A program made the translations under genes and the position numbers. The notes under the pieces are model-generated. The model saw only the letters and a program-made list of their open reading frames with translations, ran no database searches and was not told where the DNA came from. Positions 9,040 through 18,300 of a DNA stretch of 64,000 bases are shown here, one piece after another (the stretch's first letter is position 1; every line of letters starts with the position of its first letter). Source of the DNA: RI-153 sp963752935 (GTDB lineage: Bacteria > Chloroflexota > Anaerolineae > Caldilineales > Caldilineaceae); contig CAVWAL010000024.1 in NCBI GenBank assembly GCA_963752935.1, forward strand, positions 62,001-126,000. The letters are read 5' to 3'.

Positions 9040-9195
9040 GGGTGCGTCCCAAGTATTTCGGTTCTGATCTTCAGGGCAGCTACGCAGAACGGACCGGCAC
9101 GGAGGCCGGTCCCTACACGTAGGGATGGACCTCCGTGTCCATCCGTCGTGGCTTCCCGAAAGATATGGACCCACCTAATAATATGGGACACACCC
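9040..9195. repeat. 156-bp palindromic dispersed repeat, copy 1 (MITE-like)
   Basis: Bounded by GGGTGCGTCCCA (9040-9051) and TGGGACACACCC (9184-9195), imperfect terminal inverted repeats matching at 11 of 12 positions. Inside are three tandem hairpins: GGACCGGC/GCCGGTCC, CCCTAC/GTAGGG and GGATGGAC/GTCCATCC. A second copy of identical length and about 95 percent identity is at 53070-53225. No coding capacity. It lies between an SDR gene and the 3' end of a regulator gene. Confidence 0.85.
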
Positions 9196-9257
9196 GTCCC
9201 ACCGGCGACGCACACATGATGCGGATTTGCGCGTATAATGGGCTACCTGTCGATATA

Positions 9258-12200
9258 TTATTGGTAGGAGATCAACCGGCGCGCCACCGCTTGATTGTCG
9301 GGCCGATTGAGGAAGGTTTGACGGAGTCTGTCGTCGCTGATGCGCCCGGCGATGGTGTTGATCCACGCTGCGGCCTGCTGCAGCGTCTGCTGTGCTCGCG
9401 CCATTTGCCCCGTCCTACGCAGGACCTGCTCGCAGTTGAGCAGGAGCAGCACCGGTTCCACCACACCCTGTAACCCTGCACGCTCAACGAGAGTCAGTGT
9501 TTCATCCACCAATGACAGTGCTTCGCTGCGGCGGTTCAAGTGGAAGGCGGTGACGGCGCGTCCGGCCATCGCTTCGAAGCGGTTGGGGTGTTGCAGCGGT
9601 TCCCACACCGCCAGGGCCTGTGCGTAGGCAGCGTCTGCGTCAATCCAACGGCGCAGGGCGAGCAGCGTGTGGCCGACGCGGTTGCGCGCCTGCCCTTCCT
9701 GGCGCTGAATGCCCAGGGACTTGAGGAGATCCGCGCCTTTGAGACCGTACGCCAACCCTTCGTTGAGTCTGTTCGTCTGACGCAAGGTGAGGCAGAGATT
9801 GGCCGAGAGCAGCCCCACATCGTCTATGGCGCTGATCTCTTCGGCCAGAGAGAGCGCTTCGAGATTGTGGCCGGCCGCCTCGTCGAAAAGACCGGCGAAC
9901 TGCTCACCCAGGGCCAGATCCAGCAGAATCCATATGCGCTTCTGGCGGTGGCTCATGCTGGTCACACGGGTGAGGTTTTCCAGACCGCAGCGGATCGCCA
10001 GCGCATAGTCGCCGTAGCGCACAGCGAGCAGTGAAAGCGAGAGCACCAATCGAAAGCGCGTGTCCTCCAACTCCACGTGGGGACGTTCCACGCTGCCGAG
10101 CAGGGCCAACATTTCCTGCAGACGTGCGATGCCGTGGGCAAAGTCACCGCGAAAGTGCAGGGCGTTGATGTGGATGCGTGTCTCCACCACAAGGATGTAG
10201 GCCAGTAGATCGGATGACTGCTTCAACAACGCTTCCGCACCCTCAAAATGGCCGTTGGCCTGATCCCATTCCCCTGCTTCGGCATAGGCATTGGCCAGAT
10301 CGAGGTGCGCCTGGATCTGCAACTCTGGGTTCTGGCTTGTCATGAGCACACGCTCGGCCAGCGTCGCCGCCTCAGGTAGACCGCGTAAGGCCCTTGTGAA
10401 GCGCCACTGCTGGTGAAGCAGTTGCGCCACCAGTTCGTTGTCTTCTTTCTCACCGAAACAAGTCACAGCGTCTCGAAAGAAGGTTTCCCCCTCGGTCATC
10501 AGACCAAATCGGGCGATGAATTCGGCGAATTTCGTGACTGATGGGCGGATAGATGTCAGGTCGCCTGCCCAGACGGCACGCTGCCAGGCGCTGCGCACAT
10601 TCTCAAAATCGACGACGAGCAGCCGGGCCCAGTCATCTTGCGGTGTTGTGACCAGGGTAGAGAGATAGTGCATGCTGTGTTTGCCCTGCAACATGGTTTC
10701 TTGTCGCACCGTCAGCTTTGCAGCGGCAAACTCCTGAATCAACGGATGCAGATCGTAGCGCCCTGCACTCACTCGCTGTACCAATGAATGGCTGATCAGG
10801 ATCGAAAGATCGCTCAGTGTACTTTCGGCTACAGTGGCGGCGGATTCGCGGTCAAATCCGCCGCGAAAGATGGAAAACCGGGCCAGGATCTGTTGCTGCT
10901 GCGGGCTGAGCAGCCGCCACGAGTATTCGAAGATGCTACTGATCTTGTGATGGCGGGGGATGTGGTTGTCCATCTGCTGCGGTTCGATTTCGATACGCGC
11001 GACCGATTGGCTGATCTCCTCCACGGAAAAGTGTTCCACCCAGCTCGCGGCCAGTTCAATGCCTAATGGCAGGCCCGCCACCTGTGCACAGATATGTGAA
11101 ACGGCATCAGTGCGCGCCCTGTCGCCTGCGACGGAAAACTCAGATGCAATCCGCTGCGCCCGTTCGATGAAAAGAGCAAAGGCGTCGGCGCGGGTGAGGC
11201 CGCCCAGGGGCACGGCCATCTCCTCTTCAAGCATCAGACGCACTCGTGACGTGGCGAGCACACGTACAGGAGTCCTGGCGAAGAGAGGGTTGAGAAGGTG
11301 CTCCGCCGACGCGGTCAGGTGATCCCAGTTGTCGAGGATGAGCAGCATCTTTTTGTCGGCGAGATAGGTGGTCAACTCAGTCAGCGGCGTTTGGAAATCC
11401 GTCACCTGGAAGCCGATGGCGGCGGCAATAGCCAATGCGATCCGCTGGTGGGCGACGTCGCCGGCGGTGACGTTGGCCAGCGGTACAAACCAGACGCCAT
11501 CGGCAAAATGGTGCAGCGCGTTCAGGGCTACGGCCTGCGCCAGGGTCGATTTGCCCACCCCACCGACGCCCAGCAGGGTGATCAAGCGTTGCGTTTGCAC
11601 GTGACGGCCCAACTGTTTGACTTCGTCGGCTCGGCCAATCAAGGATTTCGTCTGCGACGGAAGGTTGTGTCGTGCAGGCACCGGCAACGCAGCGTCCCCG
11701 CGCAGACGCGCGGCCAGCGAGACTGTTTCCGGCGCAGGATCGACGCCCAATTCGCGCTGAAGAGTGTTACAGCACTGGGCATACTGAGCCAGCGCTGCCT
11801 GAGGATCGCCTTGAGCCGACAGTGCCTGCATCAGAAAGCGGTGCGCCGGTTCATGCCAGGGCAGCATGGCAAGTTGGCGGCGGGCGGTGGCGGCCAGATC
11901 ACGCCAGCGCGCCTGTTCAGCATAGCGGGCCTGTACCGTGTCCAACGCCTGCATCATCAGTTCGTGCAGTCGCTCACGTGTGAGCAGTTGCCGATCCTCG
12001 AAGTCAGGCGACCCCACCAGATGAAAGCCGCGCAAAAAATCGCCCTGGTAGTGATCCAGTGCAGCAGAAAGGTGGTGCAGTTGGGCGTTCTGCGACTCAA
12101 GGGGCAGCATCAGAAAGCTCGTCACCGCCGCTTGAAATGCGGTCGCGTCGATGGCCGCCCACTCGCTGTGGAAGCAGACAACGTTGCGCGCAATGTCTAG

Positions 12201-12449
12201 TGCGGGGTGTGCGCCCAGGAGCCTTTTCAGGTTCGAGAGTTCGACACGCAGATTGGTTTTTGCCGCAGTGTCCGGCAGATCGCCCCAGAACAGCGTCGCC
12301 AGTGTGGCGCGGCTGTGCTCCTGATCGGGTTGCGCGGCCAGGTAGGCTAACAACGCCCGCGACTTTGCGGAACGGAACGAGCGGATGGGCTGACCTTTGA
12401 GCAGGACGGTGAAGGCGCCGAGCAGTTCAATCTGGAGTGGCTCAAACAT
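9258..12449 (-). CDS. BTAD/SARP-type transcriptional regulator with NTPase and TPR domains
   Basis: A 1063-residue STAND-type regulator. The N-terminus (LLGAFTVLLKGQPIRSFRSAKSRALLAYLA) is an OmpR-like winged helix, followed by a bacterial transcriptional activation domain to about residue 245. A NB-ARC-like ATPase comes next, with P-loop LLGVGGVGKSTLAQ (about 290-303) and LLILDNWDH as Walker B. The C-terminal half is helical TPR-type repeats. Such proteins sense a signal through the repeats and activate nearby genes, so the divergent alpha/beta hydrolase is a reasonable target. The gene ends about 60 bases from repeat copy 1. Confidence 0.88.
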   Translation of the reverse strand: MFEPLQIELLGAFTVLLKGQPIRSFRSAKSRALLAYLAAQPDQEHSRATLATLFWGDLPDTAAKTNLRVELSNLKRLLGAHPALDIARNVVCFHSEWAAIDATAFQAAVTSFLMLPLESQNAQLHHLSAALDHYQGDFLRGFHLVGSPDFEDRQLLTRERLHELMMQALDTVQARYAEQARWRDLAATARRQLAMLPWHEPAHRFLMQALSAQGDPQAALAQYAQCCNTLQRELGVDPAPETVSLAARLRGDAALPVPARHNLPSQTKSLIGRADEVKQLGRHVQTQRLITLLGVGGVGKSTLAQAVALNALHHFADGVWFVPLANVTAGDVAHQRIALAIAAAIGFQVTDFQTPLTELTTYLADKKMLLILDNWDHLTASAEHLLNPLFARTPVRVLATSRVRLMLEEEMAVPLGGLTRADAFALFIERAQRIASEFSVAGDRARTDAVSHICAQVAGLPLGIELAASWVEHFSVEEISQSVARIEIEPQQMDNHIPRHHKISSIFEYSWRLLSPQQQQILARFSIFRGGFDRESAATVAESTLSDLSILISHSLVQRVSAGRYDLHPLIQEFAAAKLTVRQETMLQGKHSMHYLSTLVTTPQDDWARLLVVDFENVRSAWQRAVWAGDLTSIRPSVTKFAEFIARFGLMTEGETFFRDAVTCFGEKEDNELVAQLLHQQWRFTRALRGLPEAATLAERVLMTSQNPELQIQAHLDLANAYAEAGEWDQANGHFEGAEALLKQSSDLLAYILVVETRIHINALHFRGDFAHGIARLQEMLALLGSVERPHVELEDTRFRLVLSLSLLAVRYGDYALAIRCGLENLTRVTSMSHRQKRIWILLDLALGEQFAGLFDEAAGHNLEALSLAEEISAIDDVGLLSANLCLTLRQTNRLNEGLAYGLKGADLLKSLGIQRQEGQARNRVGHTLLALRRWIDADAAYAQALAVWEPLQHPNRFEAMAGRAVTAFHLNRRSEALSLVDETLTLVERAGLQGVVEPVLLLLNCEQVLRRTGQMARAQQTLQQAAAWINTIAGRISDDRLRQTFLNRPDNQAVARRLISYQ

Positions 12450-12690
12450 GAGGAGAGGTTCAGACCTTACTTGAGGTTACCACACACAATCGGACTTCTC
12501 CTGGCTGATTTTAGTGGAAGTGAGGGCGGATATCAAACGGCGCATCTCGTGTCAGTGCCACTCAGCTTGCAGGCAGGTCACGTGCCGGGAACTGCTGATG
12601 GCGAAAAACGGCCGGGTGCTCACCGGGGAAAACGCAAGACGGCAGGCCCGGGCGGGCCGACCAGCGTTGTGAGTCTTTTTTGGGCAACGT

Positions 12691-12726
12691 TTGCACGGTA
12701 TCCGTGAAGGTATATAATCATTCACG
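12691..12726 (+). promoter_or_regulatory. Promoter with flanking inverted repeat upstream of the hydrolase
   Basis: TTGCAC (12691-12696), a 16-base spacer and a perfect TATAAT (12713-12718). The -10 is flanked by CGTGAA (12703-12708) and TTCACG (12721-12726), an inverted repeat suited to a dimeric regulator. The rest of the 448-base gap 12450-12897 shows no further gene. Confidence 0.5.
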
Positions 12727-12897
12727 TGATGGTCTCTTTTGCAGGCGAAGCCACAGCCGACTTGTATCAGGGGTGCAACACCGGCCGGGTTCGTCGGTTT
12801 CCGCATGACATTCTGCACGGTGCCCTGGTCCGCCCTGATGTTCTCAACACCGCTCAACATCCTCATTTCCGATCAAAAATCTAAGGAGCATACCCGA

Positions 12898-13707
12898 ATG
12901 AGCGAATGGCAAGAAGGCGATGTACTGACCAACGGGATCCGGATTCACTACTATAGGGCGCAGGGCAAGGGCGCCGATTCCGGCAAAAGCGTCGTGCTTT
13001 GCCACGGTAACAGCGACCAGGGCCGCCAATACGGTCCGCTGGCCCGTGAGCTGCGCGATGATTATGACGTGATCATGGTGGATGCCCGCTATCACGGCTA
13101 TTCTGAGGCGCCCAGGTGGGAGGAAGATCCCGATTCGATGGCGCACGATCTGGCCGGCCTGATTGACGCGCTCAAGCTAGATCGGCCTGTGGCGGGCGGG
13201 CACTCTATGGGTGCAGGCTATGTCTTCCGCGCCGCCGCCCTCTACCCCGACATGCTCAGGGCCATTATGCTGGAAGATCCAGGCTGGCGCGAACACTTTC
13301 CCGAACGTCCGCTTGCTCAGCGACAGGCCGAGTTGGAGCGCTATCGTTCGGCCAGCCTGGAGGAGTTGCGCGCCGAATGGCAGGCCAATCACCCGCAGTG
13401 GACCGATGAGATGCTCGATTTGATGGCCGAGACCAAAAAGCTGATGAGCCCCGAGAGCATACGCAGAAAGTGGGGGACGGTGGATTGGCGGGAGACCCTG
13501 CGCCAGATCCGCTGCCCCATCTTGCTCTTCACCGGCGATGCGTCGTTGGGCGCACTGGTTACCGAGTCCGCCGTCCAGACGGCAAAAGAACTGGTGCCCA
13601 CGCTTGAGCACGTCCATACACCAGGCGTGGGTCACCTGATCCGCTATGACTCACCGGAGCCGTATACGTCTGCGACGAAGGCCTTTCTGGCCCAGGTGTA
13701 TGGGTGA
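12898..13707 (+). CDS. Alpha/beta hydrolase
   Basis: A 269-residue alpha/beta-fold hydrolase. The oxyanion region CHGNSDQGRQY comes first, the nucleophile elbow GHSMG places Ser at about residue 103, and the late histidine is in GVGHLIRYDSPE. The acid is probably the Asp in LLFTGDASLG. This set fits an esterase or C-C hydrolase; the substrate is unknown. The start at 12898 follows TAAGGAG; a longer in-frame start at 12739 would place the promoter-proximal region in the protein and lacks a ribosome site. Its stop overlaps a possible GTG start of the next gene, so the two are probably co-transcribed. Confidence 0.88.
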   Translation: MSEWQEGDVLTNGIRIHYYRAQGKGADSGKSVVLCHGNSDQGRQYGPLARELRDDYDVIMVDARYHGYSEAPRWEEDPDSMAHDLAGLIDALKLDRPVAGGHSMGAGYVFRAAALYPDMLRAIMLEDPGWREHFPERPLAQRQAELERYRSASLEELRAEWQANHPQWTDEMLDLMAETKKLMSPESIRRKWGTVDWRETLRQIRCPILLFTGDASLGALVTESAVQTAKELVPTLEHVHTPGVGHLIRYDSPEPYTSATKAFLAQVYG

Positions 13708-13733
13708 CCAACGCGCCAAGGCAGAAGGATCAG

Positions 13734-14609
13734 ATGATAGAAATCGCATTTCTGGCAGATTACCCTGAGACCATTCCCACGCTCTGTCGCTGGTTTCAGG
13801 CCCAATGGCCGGTATACTTTGCGGAGCGTAGTGCCGAGGATATCGCCCAGGACTTTCAGGCGGAAGCGAAACGCGACGGTCTACCCGTGCGCCTGGTGGC
13901 CTTCATCGATGGAGAGTTGGCGGGTACGCTGACGCTGCGCGAGCAGGCGATTTCGGCTTTGAAGGAAGGCAACCCGGGTCTTGGCGGTCTATTCGTCGCC
14001 GAGCAGCACCGGGGCCGAGGTGTGGGCACCGAGTTGGTGCGCGCCGGAATGAATCTGGCGTGGGAGCAAGGCTACGACAGGGTTTACGCCGCCACAGTTG
14101 AGGCGCGAGGTATCCTGGAGCGTCTAGGGTGGAAGCTGGTCAAGGCGATCTCGTTCGGTGATGAGCAATCGGACCTCTATCGCTGTGAACTTACGCCGCC
14201 CGGCTCAATAGCCCACACGCCCTCTCTTGACCACGAATTTTGCCAGGACGATCAACGCCAATTGCTGGCCGCGCTCCGATCTTCAGCCGACGCCTGGAAC
14301 CGCGGCGATCTCAAAGGACACGTCGCCATCTACGATCCGTCGGTGACGGTGATGACCAACAACGGTCCGCGCCCCACGATTGAGGCCATCGTGAAGTCGT
14401 TTGGCGGCGCCTACTTCGTCAACGACAAGCCCAGGCAGCAACTGCGCATGGAAAGCATTGCCGTGCGTCCACTGTCGGCGGATACGGCGTTGGTGACAGG
14501 CCGGTTCATCCTCTCGGGCGGGGAAGATCCTGAGCGCTCCGGCTGGTTTACCTTGATCTGGGTGCGTACTGCGGATGGCTGGCGCGCCGTCCACGATCAC
14601 ACGTCGTGA
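13734..14609 (+). CDS. GNAT acetyltransferase fused to an NTF2/SnoaL-like domain
   Basis: About 290 residues in two domains. The first (to about residue 155) is a GNAT acyltransferase, with acetyl-CoA motif LGGLFVAEQHRGRGVGTELV followed by ARGILERLGWKLV. The second (about 175-290: LLAALRSSADAWNRGDLKGHVAIYD to the C-terminal TADGWRAVHDHTS) is a cystatin-like DUF4440/SnoaL fold, usually found as a free-standing protein. The ATG at 13734 follows AAGGA; a GTG at 13704 overlapping the hydrolase stop is an alternative with less ribosome-site support. The substrate is unknown; the coupling with a hydrolase suggests a small detoxification or modification unit. Confidence 0.82.
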   Translation: MIEIAFLADYPETIPTLCRWFQAQWPVYFAERSAEDIAQDFQAEAKRDGLPVRLVAFIDGELAGTLTLREQAISALKEGNPGLGGLFVAEQHRGRGVGTELVRAGMNLAWEQGYDRVYAATVEARGILERLGWKLVKAISFGDEQSDLYRCELTPPGSIAHTPSLDHEFCQDDQRQLLAALRSSADAWNRGDLKGHVAIYDPSVTVMTNNGPRPTIEAIVKSFGGAYFVNDKPRQQLRMESIAVRPLSADTALVTGRFILSGGEDPERSGWFTLIWVRTADGWRAVHDHTS

Positions 14610-14658
14610 GTAGGGGTAGCGCAGGCCGTCTCTGCGCTAGAGACAACATAGTTAAGTG

Positions 14659-14741
14659 TCTATCCGTCAATTACAGTGCGCAGCACTACGTCCGCTCTAG
14701 ACAGGGCAACTTCGCCGGGCTGCTGTGAATTTACGGATAGA
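14659..14741. repeat. Imperfect inverted repeat, about 83 bp
   Basis: TCTATCCGTCAATTACAG (14659-14676) faces CTGTGAATTTACGGATAGA (14723-14741); the arms pair with one mismatch and one single-base gap. The enclosed 46 bases are non-coding. It resembles a small palindromic repeat, but I see only one copy here. Confidence 0.4.
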
Positions 14742-14756
14742 TGCTAAGCGTAGTTC

Positions 14757-14788
14757 AACGGCCAAGGATGGCACCATCCTTGGCCGTT
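14757..14788. terminator. Terminator-like hairpin after the GNAT fusion gene
   Basis: Perfect 15-bp arms (AACGGCCAAGGATGG at 14757-14771, complement at 14774-14788) with a two-base loop. The stem is strong, with only a short T-run after it. Confidence 0.6.
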
Positions 14789-14932
14789 CAATTTCTCCTC
14801 GCAACGATTTCGCTACGTTCGATCTGCATACTCAGGAAACGGATCGCAATGGGTTCGCCTCTTGGTGGAACACAGACAGCGCCTGAACGCTCAACGCACC
14901 TGAAGGCAGGTGCGGAAAGGTGCAATACAAGC

Positions 14933-15127
14933 ATGAGTATGGCCTTCATCCTACGCTTGACCTGGGATGCCCCTTCGCAGAGCTGGCGTATTTTGCTCAC
15001 GCCGGCCGACGGTGACAACCCTCGGCTCTTTGGCGACTCGGAATCTCTACTTCTATACCTTGAAAAGTTGATGCATGCCAATCGAGATGGCGTGCAGAGT
15101 CACCGATCGGCAGGCAACGAGAACTAG
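14933..15127 (+). CDS. Small protein of a family recurrent in Chloroflexota
   Basis: A 64-residue product starting MSMAFILRLTWDAPS, continuing SWRILLTPADGD and ending with a leucine-rich FGDSESLLLYLEKLM. The pattern (FhLRLWxxxxxxWRhxL, then FxxLxxLhxFL) is one I associate with short uncharacterised proteins common in this phylum. A GGAAAGG lies 12 bases before the ATG. No signal peptide and no known function. It stands alone between a hairpin and the giant gene, so coding status is likely but unproven. Confidence 0.5.
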   Translation: MSMAFILRLTWDAPSQSWRILLTPADGDNPRLFGDSESLLLYLEKLMHANRDGVQSHRSAGNEN

Positions 15128-15320
15128 ACCGTCTCTGGCCGTAACAGTGCCAGATTCCGCTACGTTTTCGCTACGGCTGCTCGCTACCCTCAAATACACA
15201 TGACCTAGATACTACGGCGTATACCCGACTGTGCTACCTCTGGAGCACATCGTGGACAGATTTGCGCCGGGATTTCCTCGCCGCGTTGCTATCTTCAACA
15301 GGATCAAAGGATCGAACACA

Positions 15321-18300
15321 ATGACGCACCATCGACGCTACTGGCTGCCTGCTGTTATCCTCTTCCTCATCTTGACGCCTTTTGCCTTCCACACCGCCAA
15401 AGCGCAGTTCCAGCCCCACGTCGACACACTGCAAGATGCCTGGAAGCTGGCCGAACGCGCAGGGCGTTATCGCTTCACCAGCCAGATGACGCAAACCACC
15501 TTGCCCGCGCCGCGGCTCTCCAACGTGGGGCAGACGGTGAAGAGCGATCACCTGACGGTACAGGGCGCCATCGATCGCGGCACCGATACGTTGGATCTTG
15601 CGATCTGGGACAGCCAGGCCGCCGCCTTTGATCCGGAAACGGCGTTGGAGATCCACGTCAAGCAGGGCAAGGCCCAGGGGCGCGTCCCTGGCGGCGAATG
15701 GCAGGATCTGGAGGATGTCACCGACGCCTTCGCGCCGGGCGGTGATGTGGCCGCCTACCTGCTGGCTGCGCGCCACGTCTCGTTTTTGGGGACGGAACGC
15801 CGCACGATCATCCCCACTGACGAGACGGTGATCAGCCATCGCTATCGTTTTTCCATCAATGGCGAGGCTCTGGCCCAGTTTGTGGCGGCGCAATTGGAGG
15901 ACCAACTCCGTCGCAAAGGGGAACTGCCCGTCGGTCTTCACCTGAGCTTCAGCGACACCTTCAGCCAGTTGGTGGGGAGCGGCGAGGCATGGATCGACGA
16001 CGACGGCCTGCCCCAGCGCATGACGGTGGAGATCGAGTTCCCGCAGCAGCAAAATGGGGAACGCGTGCTCGTCCGCGTGCAGACCGATTTCAGCGACTTT
16101 GATCGATCCCTGTTGAGCCTGGGCGGTGCAGGCGTCAGTAACCGGCTTCGTGCCGGTCTGTACAACCTGACCCAGGCATTGGACGGCGTTCAGATGGCCG
16201 CAACAGCAGCCATCCTGCTGTTTCTGTTTGGCGCCGTTATCCTGTTGATCCGCCTGCCCAGCCACAAGCGCCGCCTGGTCGTTTCGCTGGCCGTGCTCTG
16301 CGCCATGCTGACGGTCGAGATCGCCAAGGCGGCTCCGCTGCCGGCAAGCCTCTATTCGTCATCCTCGCTGGGCAACCCAGACGTGGTTCAAGCCGCACCG
16401 GCGCAGAAGCCCCTGCCCCCCCCCACGCCTGAATTTGACAGCCGCCAGGCGCCCCTGGACGAAAGTGTCCCCCAGCCGCAATCCGATCCGGGCATCTATG
16501 GCCGCGCTGTACTGGATAGCGAACTTGACGGCCCCGACGCCGACCGCGACGGCATGCCCGATGCCCTGGAGAGCACCTGGGGCACCGGTGTCAACACGCC
16601 CGACAGCGACGGTGACGGCCTGATCGACGGCGAAGAAGTACGCCGCTGCCCCGACCGCCAGGCCGGCCTTGCCGGCGACACGCTTACCGGAGAGAACGTC
16701 ACATCGCTCGGCTGCGCCAATCCGAAGGCGACGGACACCGACGGCGACGGCCTCACCGACAAACAGGAAGCACTCTATCTGGGCACCAGCATCAACGACA
16801 AAGACACCGACGGCGACGGCCTCAGCGACGATTTTGAGGTGCGCGGTTTCGGCCACAATAGCGTCATGCGCTACACCAATCCGCTCAACGCAGACACCGA
16901 CGGCGACGGCATCTTCGACGGCATCGAGTGCCCGAACAATAACTGCGTCAACAGCGACGGTGCGGGTGATCCCGATGTCTTCGAGATCGACAACGACGGC
17001 GACGGCTTCATCGGCAGTTTCGATCTCTCACCCAACACCGTCCTGGGCAAGGATGCGCCCTTCACCGCCGCCAATCCCTTTCAGTTGAATGTCGCCAACC
17101 TCAACGTCAACAAATCTGTCTTTGTGGACTTTCAGATCCGCCCCACCAACCCCAACCACATCGGCTTCGGTCAGAGCGTGCTCGATTGGCCCACCGGCGA
17201 TACCGAAGGACAGATCCAGCGGCGGCTGACCACCACCTTTGCCGATGTCAACCCGCTGCCTGCTAATGTCGCCGTGCCCACGATCTATCCTGAAAGCAAC
17301 GGGGACATGCGTCTGATCCCTATGCTGGAGATCGAAATTCCCGGCAGCGGCGCCCCGTTGCCGCGCATCACCGCGGCGCAGACAGTGGAGCTCCGCTCGA
17401 CGCCGCTGCTGGCGGCGATGCAGATCATCAAACAGGTGGAGCCGAGCACCCTCTTCGGCTTTACCGTCGAGGCTGAAGCGCTCAAGATCCGCGTCAGCAA
17501 GCTGAGCGCCGATTACTCCAATTACTTTTTAGAGATTCACAAAGCTTCGTGTCAGGCAACTCTGACCGCACCGGTCTTTCCGGCGGCGAGCCTGAGCGAG
17601 AATGGCGAGGTAACCTACACCGACGGCGAACTGGCCGTGATCGCCGACGGCGCGCATGTGGCCGTACTCGTCGCGGCCGGGCTGCCGGCCCAGTGTACAC
17701 CCATCCCCAAAGTCAAGGATGATGTGACCCAGACGCCCCTGAGCTTCCTGGCGCCGGTGCAGGAGATTGGCACGCTCAGGCTGACGCAGAACGGCGCGCT
17801 CAGCGTGAAAGTGGACTTGACCCTGAACAACCGCACGGGCGAACACCAGCTTGTCCTCGTCGAGGGCAGTTGCCAGGCGCGCGGCAACGTGCGCGGCGCG
17901 CCGTTGACCATGTTGTCTGGGCAACCCCAAAATCTCACCGACACCGATCTGGTGGACCTGGCAGATGGCGCCCACGCCGTTCTGATCCGAAAAGGATTCG
18001 AGGTGCTGGCTTGCGCCTCCTTAGGCAACGTTGTCAACGGACCTGCCGGCGAGATCGAGATGATCGATGCCGCGGCCATGGGCAAGATGGGGATCACCGT
18101 CTCTGAAAAGGACAGCAGCGGCGCCCTGATCGCCCATGTTCCGCTTAACACGGCTTATGACACCAGGACCGGTGTCACCAGCGGCTTCGCCGCCACCATG
18201 TTCTACGACACCTCCGTCTTTGGGTCGGTCACCGGCGGATGGCAGCATAAGGCGCGCATGAGTTGGTGGGTCCAGATGATCACCGACAACTGCACCACGG

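Noticed and set aside
15234..16265. Antisense frame of 343 codons at the start of the giant gene
   Set aside because: Opposite a signal peptide and conserved domain on the forward strand, with no family resemblance.
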